Below are positions 11,699-23,600 of a DNA stretch of 64,000 bases, one piece after another. The stretch is from positions 1,555,001-1,619,000 of the forward strand of contig NC_088305.1 in assembly GCF_032854445.1 (NCBI RefSeq), in the 5' to 3' direction. The stretch's first letter is position 1. Each line of letters opens with the position of its first letter. The notes under the pieces are model-generated. The model worked only from the letters and a program-made list of their open reading frames with translations. It was not told the DNA's origin and made no database searches. The position numbers and the translations under genes were made by a program. This DNA comes from Liolophura sinensis. Its lineage: Eukaryota > Mollusca > Polyplacophora > Chitonida > Chitonidae.

Positions 11699-11810
11699 CA
11701 CATTTTGACGTGACAGAATGCCAAGGCTGTAAATATGGGTAGAGTTGTAGCATTCAGTGTGAGTATAACCACTGAAATAAATTCTTTTATCCAGCAACCT
11801 CGTCTGTAGT
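11699..11810 (-). CDS. Candidate exon, hydrophobic segment
   Basis: 112 nt between acceptor TGTTTCAG and donor GTAAGTAG, open in the frame whose phase 2 end fits the exon at 10386. It codes for a hydrophobic stretch (FISVVILTLNATTLPIFTAL), which could be a signal anchor or chance. No family match seen. Confidence 0.22.
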
Positions 11811-12585
11811 CTGAAACAGTAACTAAACCGTGTCGTCACCACGTCACCACGTGGCCCTGAAGTGTTTTCCCCCAAAATGTATGTATAGATGAGTTGTACA
11901 ACTATGCGACCGACTGGTCACCAACACGTATCTTATACAACTTTATTCCTTTATGTCAGATCATGTCTGCTCAAAAGGAAATGGCTTACGTTTTTTGATT
12001 ATATCATGTTATAAGATAGTAAGACAGGACACAAAAAGATATTTTAGTGTTCGTGTGACACATGTTTCCGCATTGTGCAGTATCTCGGTGACAAATATTA
12101 TATGCATTTTTTTCTGTCACTGCGCATTCAATCCATGACCAGCTATACATTTTGCATAATCGCGTTTTTGTGTTATACGTCGTTTTTGGAAATTGGCCGC
12201 CTCGCGATTATTGACCTGGAACGTCTTTATTGGTTGAAGATTGGTATGCGAATGTCTGTTTCGACGCATAGATTCAGATCATTGCTTAGTTAGAAAGTTA
12301 GGATAATCCAGATGTAAGCAAGATTCCTACCTGTTTCCCAATCGGGGTTCACTGATTATGGTATTAATTCGTTTTTTGATCTGTACCTTTCCTTTAAATA
12401 TGATAACTATCAGTTTTATAAGTGGAGGAAACCGACCATAATTATCAATTATGTTTTTTTTTTAAATATTATTATTACTTCGGTCTTCTGACTACTGCCA
12501 TGTTATTTTTTGTTTGATGTGACAACAACACATCATTTGAGGATTTCTAGACCAGTGACGTCTAATACACACCATTCTTTCACCT
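11811..12585. other. Intergenic, nothing recognised
   Basis: AT-rich sequence with short ORFs on the plus strand (11953-12293). No homology, splice pattern or repeat recognised. Confidence 0.5.
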
Positions 12586-12589
12586 ATAA

Positions 12590-13142
12590 TTCAGATAAGA
12601 ACAGAATAATACCCTTCTATAACGGAGGTAAATTGACAAGAGGTATAAGAACAGAATAATACCCTTCTATAACGGAGGTAAATTGACAAGAGATATAAGA
12701 ACAGAATAATACTCTTCTATAACGGAGGTAAACTGACAAGAGGTATAAGAACAGAATAGTATCCTTCTATAACTGAGGTAAATTGACAAGAGGTATAAGA
12801 ACAGAATAATACTCTTCTATAACGGAGGTAAATTGACAAGAGATATAAGAACAGAATAATACTCTTCTATAACGGAGGTAAACTGACAAGAGGTATAAGA
12901 ACAGAATAGTATCCTTCTATAACTGAGGTAAATTGACAAGAGGTATAAGAACAGAATAATACTCTTCTATAACCGAGGTAAATTGACAAGAGGTATAAGA
13001 ACAGAATAGTATCCTTCTATAACTGAGTAAAATTGACAAGAGGTATAAAAACAGAATAATACCCGTCTATAACGGAGGTAAATGGACAAGAGGTATAAGA
13101 AAAAAATAATACTCATCTATAACTGAGGAAAATTGACAGAGG
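12590..13142. repeat. 50-bp minisatellite
   Basis: Eleven units of AAGAACAGAATAATACCCTT plus CTATAACGGAGGTAAATTGA plus CAAGAGGTAT. A two-unit sub-pattern (CCC/CTC/GTATCC variants) recurs, suggesting multi-unit duplication. Confidence 0.92.
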
Positions 13143-13792
13143 GGAATATTTGACAGGTTACGTGTGACCAATGGCCAGCTGTGTAAAACTGTCGTCGCTG
13201 ATTTGGGTTTCCTCTTCATGTTGTACGTCTTTGTATATCTTTTTTTTTTTTGCTGCGAGCTAAACGGGTCATCTCCGAGCCCATTTCTTACATGCCGATC
13301 GATCAGAAATATTCTGGGGCACGTCTTTCCTCATCCTGTCGGTCAAATGGGTCACAAAAGCGGTTTCAGCTAACAGGTAAGCGTTAGGGATATAAATGAG
13401 ACCCATGAGGCAATCCGATCATATAGACCTTAATCCGCAAACTGTGTTGAGATGCACGCGGATTCAGGTCACATAGGCTCTAACTTCCCAGTGGCGTTCC
13501 ATCATTATATGGATCATTTATACATTTCTAGATAATATCTTGTTCTTTAAGATTATATCTAAAATATCCTTTATCTAGTTATTAACACATCCGTCTATTG
13601 TTGTTTATTATGGATGTTCTCATCGTCACGTGGAAAACCATTTACTAACTCCTGTTTAAAACTTGTTCTCGCCCCGACATGGCTGAAATATTGCCGATGT
13701 GACGTGAAACCATATTCATTCGTTCATTCATACATACTTTTACAGACCTGACTCTACAGTGGGCTAACGATATGGATAAGTTAGACCCCTAC
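13143..13792. other. Intergenic, nothing recognised
   Basis: Unique-looking sequence with a T run at 13240. The plus-strand ORF at 13164-13373 has a hydrophobic stretch but no recognisable family or splice context. Confidence 0.45.
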
Positions 13793-13948
13793 GCTTATTT
13801 ATTTATTAGATTTATGTTTTACGCGTATTCAACAATATTTGACTTATACGACGGTGGCCAACATTATGGTCGGAGGAAGCCGTTAAATTGACGATCATCC
13901 GCAGATTGCGGACAAACAGTCCCAGTATCAGGTGGACTCCTGTGCTGG
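13793..13948 (-). mobile_element. SINE fragment, diverged
   Basis: TTTATTTATT tail, ACGCGTATTCAACAATATTT core and a shortened body. It is directly followed by a second copy in the same orientation. Confidence 0.75.
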
Positions 13949-14056
13949 ACTTTATTTCATTTGTGTTTTACGCCGTACTCAAGAATATTTCACTTATACG
14001 ACGGCGGCCAGCATTATGGTGGGAGGGAACCCACGACCATCCACAGGTTGCTGCAG
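13949..14056 (-). mobile_element. SINE fragment, young core
   Basis: Near-consensus core (ACGCCGTACTCAAGAATATT, CAGCATTATGGTGGGAGG), then ACCCACGACCATCCACAGG. The head is missing. It abuts the older copy to its left. Confidence 0.82.
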
Positions 14057-14560
14057 CATTTTCATCAAGGTAACAACAAGAAAATCTTAAAATTTTCAGA
14101 ACGGAACTTCGAGGGTAAGTCACCTGCGACCATTTGTCAAACTAGTACCATAATATTATATTAGTAGTCACACAAATAGTATAATTTTGATATTACTGGA
14201 ATTATGGTTTTATATACGTCACTAACCAGTTGTGCTATTTCTACAATTCGGCATGTTTGGTAGGCTACTATATGTTCTAGATTCTTTGTAAACAGGACAT
14301 ATATACTCTATTTATATGAAAACGGACAACAAGGTTCAGTTTCATTTCTTAATTTATATTAATGATATGGAGTGTCATATAGACGCTAGAGCCATAATAG
14401 CACAAATGGTTCAGCTTAAGAAAAGACAAGATTCCTGATCGCTGTATAATAAAGCTTTACTTCTGAATCCAAGCAGCCCTTGGAACAAAACTCAAAACCC
14501 GGATATAATCATAATATATAGACAATGACAGAGTCTCAGATGAGCACATATCGCATGGTT
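14057..14560. other. Intergenic, nothing recognised
   Basis: AT-rich sequence between the SINE pair and the 33-bp array. No gene seen. Confidence 0.5.
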
Positions 14561-14569
14561 AGCACACTA

Positions 14570-17050
14570 AATAGCCAAGGAAGTTTTCGCAGAATGGACA
14601 GTTCCCAGCAAATTTCACATAGTGGGCACACTTCCCCGGAACTGTCACTATGTCTGTGCGAATTTCCGTACAGTGGTCACAAGGCCCATGGGAATTTGCC
14701 CAGAGTGACCACAAGGTCCCTTGGAATTCTTCCCAGAGTGACCACAAGGCCCCTAGGAATTCTTCCCAGAGTGACCACAAGGTCCCTAGGAATTCATCCC
14801 AGAGTAACCACAAGGTCTCTAGGAATTCTTCTCAGAGTGACCACAAGGTCCCTAGGAATTCTTCTCAGGGTAACCACAAGGCCCCTTGGAATTCTTCCTT
14901 GAGTGACCACAAGGCCCCTAGGAATTCTTCCCAGGGTAACCACAAGGTCCCTAGGAATTCATCCCAGAGTAACCACAAGGTCCCTAGGAATTCTTCCCAG
15001 AGTGACCACAAGGTCTCTAGGAATTCTTCCCTGAGTGACCACAAGGTCCCTAGGAATTCTTCCCAGAGTGACCACAAGGTCCCTAGGAATTCTTCCAAGA
15101 GTGACCACAAGGTCCCTAGGAATTCTTCCCAGAGTAACCACAAGGTCCCTAGGAATTCTTCCCAGAGTGACCACAAGGTCTCTAGGAATTCTTCCAAGAG
15201 TGACCACAAGGTCCCTAAGAATTCTTCCAAGAGTGACCACAAGGTCCCTAGGAATTCTTCCAAGAGTGACCACAAGGTCCCTAGGAATTCTTCCCAAAGT
15301 GACAAGGTTCCCAGGAATTCTTCCCAGTGTGACCACAAGGTCCCTAGGAATTCTTCCCAGAGTGACAAGGTCCCTAGGAATTCTTCCCAGTGACCACAAG
15401 GTCTCTAGGAATTCTTTCCAGAATGACCACAAGGTCCCTAGGAATTCTTCCCAGAGTGACCACAAGGTCCCTAGGAATTCTTTCCACAGCGAAAACAAGG
15501 TCTCTAGGACTTCATCCCAGAGTGACCACAAGGTCCCTAGGAATTCTTCCCAGAGTGACCACAAGGTCCCTAGGAATTCTTCCCAGTGTGACCACAAGGT
15601 CCCTAGGAATTCTTCTCAGGGTGACCACAAGGCCCCTTGGAATCCTCAAGGTCCCTAGGAATTCTTTCCAGAGTGACCACAAGGTCCCTAGGAATTCTTC
15701 CCAGTGTGACCACAAGGTCCCTAGGAATTCTTCTCAGGGTGACCACAAGGCCCCTTGGAATTCTTCCCAGAGTGACCACAAGGCCCCTGGGAATTCTTCC
15801 CAGAGTGACCACAAGGTCCCTAGGAATTCTTCCCAGTGTGACCACAAGGTCCCTAGGAATTCTTCTCAGGGTGACCACAAGGCCCCTTGGAATTCTTCCC
15901 AGAGTGACCACAAGGCCCCTTGGAATTCTTCCCAGAGTGACCACAAGGTCCCTAGGAATTCTTCCCAGAGTGACCACAAGGTCCCTAGGAATTCATCCCA
16001 GAGTAACCACAAGGTCCCTAGGAATTCTTCTCAGAGTGACCACAAGGTCCCTAGGAATTCTTCTCAGGGTAACCACAAGGCCCCTTGGAATTCTTCCCTG
16101 AGTGACCACAAGGCCCCTTGGAATTCTTCCCAGAGTGACCACAAGGTCCCTAGGAATTCTTCCCAGAGTGACCACAAGGTCCCTAGGAATTCATCCCAGA
16201 GTAACCACAAGGTCCCTAGGAATTCTTCTCAGAGTGACCACAAGGTCCCTAGGAATTCTTCCCAGAGTGACCACAAGGTCCCTAGGAATTCTCCCCAGAG
16301 TGATCACAGGGTATCTAGGAATTCTTCCCAGAGTGACCATAGGGTTCCTAGGAATTCTTTCCAGAGTGACCACAAGGTCCCTCAGAATTCTCCCCAGTGA
16401 CCACAAGGTCCCTCAGAATTCTCCCCAGTGACCACAAGGTCCCTCAGAATTCTTCCCAGGGCGACCACAAGGTTCCATTGAATAACAGTGGACACACGCC
16501 TCCTGTGAATTTCCCCACAGTGGTCATAATCCATGAGATTTTCCCCATAAAGAGCACAAATCCCCTGGAATTTCCCTTGAGTAGACATTCTACATGTATT
16601 TCTCTTCAGTGGGCCACACATTTTAAAAGAATTTCCCTTGAATGGCCACACACTATAAAAGAATTTCCCTTGAGTGGCCACACATTTTAAAAGAATTTCC
16701 CTTTAGTGGCCACACATTCTACAAGAATTTCCCCAGAATGGACCCCAATCAGACAAAATTCCCCAGAGTGGACACAAGGTCACTGGGAATTTTCCAGGTG
16801 GTTACAGAATGAATAGTGTCTAGGAATTTTCTCAAGACTGAGCACAAGGTGCATGGAAACATCAACAGAATGGTCAACCAATACATGTGATTTCTCCAGG
16901 AAAGACAACAAATTTTCCTAGAGATGACACGAAGTCCCTAGGAATTTCCCCAGAGTGGTCACAATCTATGAGAATTTCTCCAGAATCCCCGGGAGTGGAG
17001 ACAAAGCCCATGTGAATTTCCCCTGAGTGGCCACAAGCTCTAAGAATTCC
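14570..17050. repeat. 33-bp minisatellite with degenerate flanks
   Basis: More than 50 units of GTGACCACAAGGTCCCTAGG plus AATTCTTCCCAGA between about 14,690 and 16,450, with decayed relatives on both sides. Each unit carries GAATTC and usually CCTAGG. Because 33 is divisible by three and the unit lacks stops in several frames, long ORFs appear on both strands. They are artefacts. Higher-order structure is visible: blocks of about 130 bp (four units) recur at 15,585-15,900, and the pattern at 14,730-14,930 returns near 15,940-16,140. It lies downstream of the OXSR1-like gene. Confidence 0.93.
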
Positions 17051-17545
17051 CTAGTCCCTCTAGTCACAGATTGGTTTCTACACTCCGCACTAATACATAA
17101 CAGTACTCTCTTGGACTAATACATGACATATATCATTTAACATTTCACAATAATAATACTTAATCAGCTACTTCTAGAAGTACAGTCTTTAAAATTCACA
17201 TACATGTTGGTATCTTACTGAACAGTACAATTCATAACAATCCCATATTATATATACAAGAATTATAGTACAACAAAACAAGAAATACAATCAGGACACA
17301 ATCAAGGTCACACATCCCCTGTTTCGTAAATGGATCAACCAGTAGGTCTGGGACCCTGATTTCACTGACTGATAAGGGTCAGTGGAACGGACCACTTCAT
17401 TATCAGGGGTGAACTTAATTTCAGTTTTGTTATTAAAATACACAATTAACCAGTGTTAGCATGTGTTTTGGTCAGGTGTAGGATAAGGGTTATTGTACAC
17501 AGGTTATAATGATTAAGGGTTGGAGGGTGGGGTCGGGGAACTCTT
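17051..17545 (-). other. Probable OXSR1-like 3' UTR and downstream sequence
   Basis: Follows the stop codon directly. No canonical AATAAA was found on the minus strand close to the stop, so the transcript end is undetermined. Confidence 0.4.
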
Positions 17546-17656
17546 TTAGGACTGCATAGCTGGGGCACCAGGGGCAGGAGGCTCGCTTATTGTTAACTGG
17601 GCATATCCTATTAAACATTTGTCATCTGGGGCGTCATTCGGTTGGCAACCAGAGTT
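17546..17656 (-). CDS. OXSR1/STK39: OXSR1 exon 17, C-terminus with stop
   Basis: Residues 506-541. Acceptor TTTTTCAG, then [24 protein letters not shown] and a Pro/Ala-rich end before TAA at 17546-17548. [10 protein letters not shown] matches the vertebrate ending LIGFAQLSIS. About 12 extra residues follow. Confidence 0.95.
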   Translation of the reverse strand, partial: NSGCQPNDAPDDKCLIGYAQLTISEPPAPGAPAMQS

Positions 17657-20600
17657 CTGAAAAAGACAGACACAAGCATGAAAATGCATTTCAACTCTCA
17701 ACGTGGCTGAATGTTCTCACTTGCACAGCCCCTAGATCAAACACACCACACCTAGTCACTAGCAGACATTTAACACTCCACTAGTACCATTCAGAGGCAA
17801 GCCACAGTCTGTCTAGAGGCAAACCACAGTCTGTCTAGAGGCAAATCACTGGTTGGCTAGAGGCAAACCACAGGTTGTCTAGAGGCAAACCACAGGTCGG
17901 CTAGAGGCAAGCCTCTGGTTATCTAGAGGCAAACCACTGGTTGTCTAGGGGCAAACCACAGTGTCTCTAGAGGCAAACCACAGTCTGTCTAGAGGCAAAC
18001 CACTGGTTGGCAAGAGGCAAACCACAGGCTGTCTAGAGGCAACCACTGGTTGTCTAGAAGCAAACCACTGGTTGTTTAGAGGCAAACCACAGGCCAGCTA
18101 GAGGCAAGCTGGTTATCTAGAGGCAAACCACTGGTTGTCTAGAGGCAAACCACAGTCTCTCTAGAGGCAAACTACTGGTTGTCTAGAGGAAAAACACTGG
18201 CTGGCTAGAGGCAAACCACAGGCTGGCTAGAGGCAAATCACTGGCCGGCTAAAGACAAACCACAGGCCGGCTAGAGGCAAACCACTTCCTGGTTAGAGGC
18301 AAACCACTGGCTGGCTAGTGACAAACCACTGGCCAGCTAGAGGCAAACCACAGGCTGACAACAGGCAAACCACAGGCTGCCTAGAGGCAAACCACAGGTC
18401 GGCAACAGGCAAACCACTCGCCGGCTACAGGCAAACCACTGGCTGGCTACAGGGAAACCACTGGCTGGCTAGATGTAAACCACTGGCTGGCTAGAGGTAA
18501 ACCGCTTGCTGGCTACAGAAATTCTCCTAGAAAACATTTCAATCAAAACTGCATTGCAGAATTTATTTATTCTGATTTATCTGGTTGGAGTGTTCTCAAG
18601 AATATTTCACTAATACGAGAGGAAGCCCTCATTATGGAGGGAGGAATCCAGGCTACACCCAACAGGTTGCTGGCAGAGTCACCGTCCCACATATGGCCGG
18701 AGAAGAAGGCAGCAAGAGCTGGACTTGAACTCAAAGCGACTACAGCACTGTAGGATACAAGTAAACATCTACATGTATATATTAGGTGTTTTCATGGCAG
18801 CCAATGAAACTTTTCAAAAATGATGCTTAGAAGCTGATAAAATGAAAACGATAAGGAATTTGGCAACAACTGTTGTACTCATTCACACAAAATCTAATTA
18901 GTCTTTACACTGTATAGCTCATAACAACAAATCACACTGTACCAAATTATCTGACCTATTGACTGATCACAGTTTTCACTAATATTCAAGATTATTTAAG
19001 GTTACTTCAAAATTTCAGAACACAAAAGCCTTACATTCAACTTGGATTGGATTTGAATCCAGGTTCCTCTAATCCAGTAGATAATGATCTAACCCAAACA
19101 TAGAAATGATATGACCACTCAACCACAGCCCCTACAAATCCTTCACACACATACTTCACAAGAAAATACCATACAATTCAGTTTATATTATGTGTACAAT
19201 GCAAAAGTAAACCCATTGACATTAATAATGTGATATCTATTGAGACAGAAGGGAGTCACAAGTCGTTGGTCATTGCCAGTACATGTTATCTATTGAGATA
19301 GCCAGGAGTCACAAGTCGCTGGTCATTGCCAGCAGATGTTATCTATTGAGACAGCCAGGAGTCACAAGTCGCTGGTCATTGCCAGTACATGTTATCTACT
19401 GAGACAGCCAGGAGTTACAAGTCGTTGGTCATTGCCAGTACATGTTATCTATTGAGACAGAAGGGAGTCACAAGTCACTGGTCATTGTCAGTACAGAAGT
19501 TACAAGTCATTGGTCACTGTCAGTACAGGAGTCACAAGTCATTGGTCCCTGTCAGTACAGGAGTCACAAGTCATTGGTCATTGTCAGAACAGGAATCACA
19601 AGTCGTTGGTCATGGTCAGTACAAAAGTCACAAGTCGTTGGTCATTGTCAGTACAGGAGTCACAAGTCGTTGGTCATTGTCAGTACATGAGTCACAAGTT
19701 GTTGGTCATTGTCAGTACAGAAGTCACAAGTGGTTGGTATTTGTCAGTACAGGAGTCACAAGTCGTTGGTCCCTGTCAGTACAGGAGTCACAAGTTGTTG
19801 GTCATGGTCAGTACAGGAATCACAAGTTGTTGGTCATTGTCAGTACAGGAGTCACAAGTCGTTGGTCACTGTCAGTACAGGAGTCACAAGTTATTGGTCA
19901 TCTTCAGTACAGGAGTCACAAGTCATTGGTCACTAGCAGTACAGGAGTCACAAGTCACTGGTCATTGTCAGTACAGGAGTCAGAAGTCATTGGTCATTGT
20001 CAGTACAAGAGTCAGAAGTCGTTGGTCATTGTCAGTACATGAGTCGCAAGTTGTTGGTCATTGTCAGTACAGGAGTCAGAAGTCATTGGTCATTTTCAGT
20101 ACAGGAGTCACAAGTCGTTGGTCATTGTCAGTGCATGAGTCGCAAGTCGATGGTCATTGTCAGTACAGGAGTCACAAGCATGTTAATAATGTATGTGACT
20201 GAGGTGTAAATATCAATAACTCACCAAACCAAACACTAGACTTTTGTTTTCTGGATAGCTATCCAATATTTTTTGTAAATTGGCAGCCACTGAAAAGAAA
20301 AACATTTCGTTCATACAATGAAAATATAAAGCTTAAAAGTGAGCATAAAATCAGTGATTTTGATTTACATTTCTTTTAAAACATGTATTAAAAATAAAAA
20401 AAAAATTGACAGATTTCTGAAAAGTCTGAATAACAACTACCTTCATTACCTTCCCATACGATTATCATTTGTGCATTATTATAGTGTTTATTTGCACCTC
20501 CTATTTGTACTCTGCCATATTCCATTCAAACAGGTTTTAACAGCGGACTTCAGAAAATTTCACTTCTACGACGGCAGTCAGTGTTATGGTTGGAGGAAAT

Positions 20601-23600
20601 TCAGGCTGCCTGGATTCTTGAGTACGGCGTAAAACACCAATCAAATAAATAAATAAATCAGACTGCCTGGAGTAAACCACTGACCTTCACCTTTACTAGT
20701 CACCTGACAAATTTCCTATTTTAAAGCCACAGCCCAACCCATAGGATTGCGAAGACCAGACTCTTGATAAAGGATTTAAAAATCTACGGTTGCTGGATGG
20801 TTTACGCTGTAGAACATCATGATCCAGGTAACTGCAGAATTGTCAGAAATCACAAGCCCAGGTAGATGAGTTAAAACACAGCCTGACTGGACGCCCCCAA
20901 ACTGCTTTCAGATGTTCCAAGATGCTACTGAGTTACAAGGTCAGTCTACGACTAGCTTTAAGACATTATGGTTTAGGACATTTTAACACACTACTGAACA
21001 GCCAGATTCTGAATATCAAGTACATAATTCCCTCTCCTGGCTGTGTATATCTAAATGTATCCCTCGGCCATAAAAACAGATATTACAGAGGCATGGCATT
21101 TTGAGGGGGTTGGGGGTGTATGGCTCATATTCTACAGGGGCACATTTGACTTACCCACAATCATATCCTTGCCGTCCACCAATCCTGCCTCCACCAGCTC
21201 GCGAGACACACTGTCTGACGTGTCTGTAACACAAGACATTTCACAGTTGACCCATAGATTTAATTGCTTATGTTATACTGGTCGAACGTATTAGTTTATG
21301 CCATACTTTTATGCCATACTCAAGAATATTTCACTTATACGACGGCGACCAGCATTATGATGGGCGAAACCCGGCAGAGTATTACGTAACCCACACCACC
21401 AGACATCCACCTCCAAAGGTATTAAGTAACCCACACCACCTGACATCCGCACCCAAAGGCATTAAGTAACCTACACCACTCGGCATCCACACCCAAAGGT
21501 GTTAAGTAACCCACACCACCGGACATCCACACCCAAAGGTGTTAAGTAACCCACACCACCCGACATCCACACCCAAAGGTGTTAAGTAACCTGCACCACC
21601 GGACATCCACCTCCAAAGGTGTTAAACAGCCCACACCACCCGACATCAACACCCAAAGGTGTTAAGTAACCCACACCACCTGACATCCACACCCAAAGGT
21701 GTTAAGTAACCCACACCACCGGACATACACACCCAAAGGTGTTAAGTAACCCACACCACCCGACATCCACACCCAAAGGTGTTAAGTAACCTGCACCACC
21801 GGACATCCACCTCCAAAGGTGTTAAACAGCCCACACCACCCGACATCAACACCCAAAGGTGTTAAGTAACCCACACCACCTGACATCCACACCCAAAAGT
21901 GTTAAGTTACCCACACCACCGGACATTCACCTCCAAAGGTATTAAGTAACCCACATCACCTGACATCCACCTCCAAAGGTATTAAGTAACCCACACCACC
22001 TGACATCCACACCCAAAGGTGTTAAGTAACCCATACCACCGGACATCCACACCCAAAGGTGTTAAGTAACCCGCACCACCGGACATTCACACCCAAAGGT
22101 GTTAAGTAACCCACACCACCTGACATCCACACCCAAAGGTGTTAAGTAACCCACACCACCTGACATCCACCACCAAAGTTATTAAGTAACCCACACCACC
22201 TGACATCCACACCCAAAGGTGTTAAGCAGCCCACAACACCCGACATCCACACCCAAAGGTGTTAAGTAACCCGCACCACCGGACATCCACACCCAAAGGT
22301 GTTAAGTAACCCACACCACCGGACATCCACACCCAAAGGTGTTAAGTTACCCACACCACCGGACATCCACCTCCAAAGGTATTGAGTAACCCGCACCACC
22401 TCCAAAGGTATTAAGCAGCCCACACCACTGGACATCCACACCCAAAGGTGTTAAGTAACCCACACCACCGGACATCCACACCCAAAGGTGTTAAGTTACC
22501 CACACCACCGGACATCCACCTCCAAAGGTGTTGAACAGCCCACACCACCGGACATCCAACTCCAAAGGTATTAAGTAACCTGCACCACCGGACATCCACC
22601 TCCAAAGGTATTAAGTAACCCACACCACCGGACATCCACACCCAAAGGTGTTAAGTAACCCATACCACCTGACATCCACACCCAAAGGTGTTAAGCAGCC
22701 CACACCACCTGACATCCACACCCAAAGGTGTTAAGTAGCCCGCACCACCGGACATCCACCTCCAAAGGTGTTAAGTTACCCACACCACCAGACATCCACA
22801 CCCAAAGGTATTAAGTAACCCACACCACCCGACATCCACACCCAAAGGTATTAAGTAACCCACACCACCTGACATCCACACCCAAAGGTGTTAAGCAGCC
22901 CACACCACCCGACATCCACACCCAAAGGTGTTAAGTAACCTGCACCACCGGATATCCACATCCAAAGGTGTTAAGTAACCCACACCACCGGACATCCACC
23001 TCCAAAGGTATTAAGCAACCCACACCACCCAACATCCACACCCAAAGGTGTTAAGTAACCCGCACCACCCGACATCCACCTCCAAAGGTATTAAGCAACC
23101 CACACCACCCGACATCCACACCCAAAGGTATTAAGTAACCCACACCACCTGACATCCACACCCAAAGGTGTTAAGTAACCCGCACCACCCGACATCCACC
23201 TCAAAAGGTATTAAGTAAACCACACCACCCGACATCCACACCCAAAGGTATTAAGTAACCCACACCACCTGACATCCACACCCAAAGGTGTTAAGCAGCC
23301 CACACCACCCGACATCCACACCTAAAGGTGTTAAGTAACCTCCACCACCGGACATCCACACCCAAAGGTGTTAAGTAACCCACACCACCGGACATCCACC
23401 TCCAAAGGTATTAAGTAACCCACACCACCCGACATCCACACCCAAAGGTATTAAGTAACCCACACCACCTGACATCCACACCCAAAGGTGTTAAGCAGCC
23501 CACACCACCCGACATCCACACCCAAAGGTGTTCAGTAACCTGCACCACCGGACATCCAAACCCAAAGGTGTTAAGCAGCCCACACCACCCGACATCCACA

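Noticed and set aside
14650-16431. Long ORFs of 100-336 codons on both strands
   Set aside because: They all lie in the 33-bp array, are open because the unit lacks stops and is divisible by three, and overlap each other in several frames.
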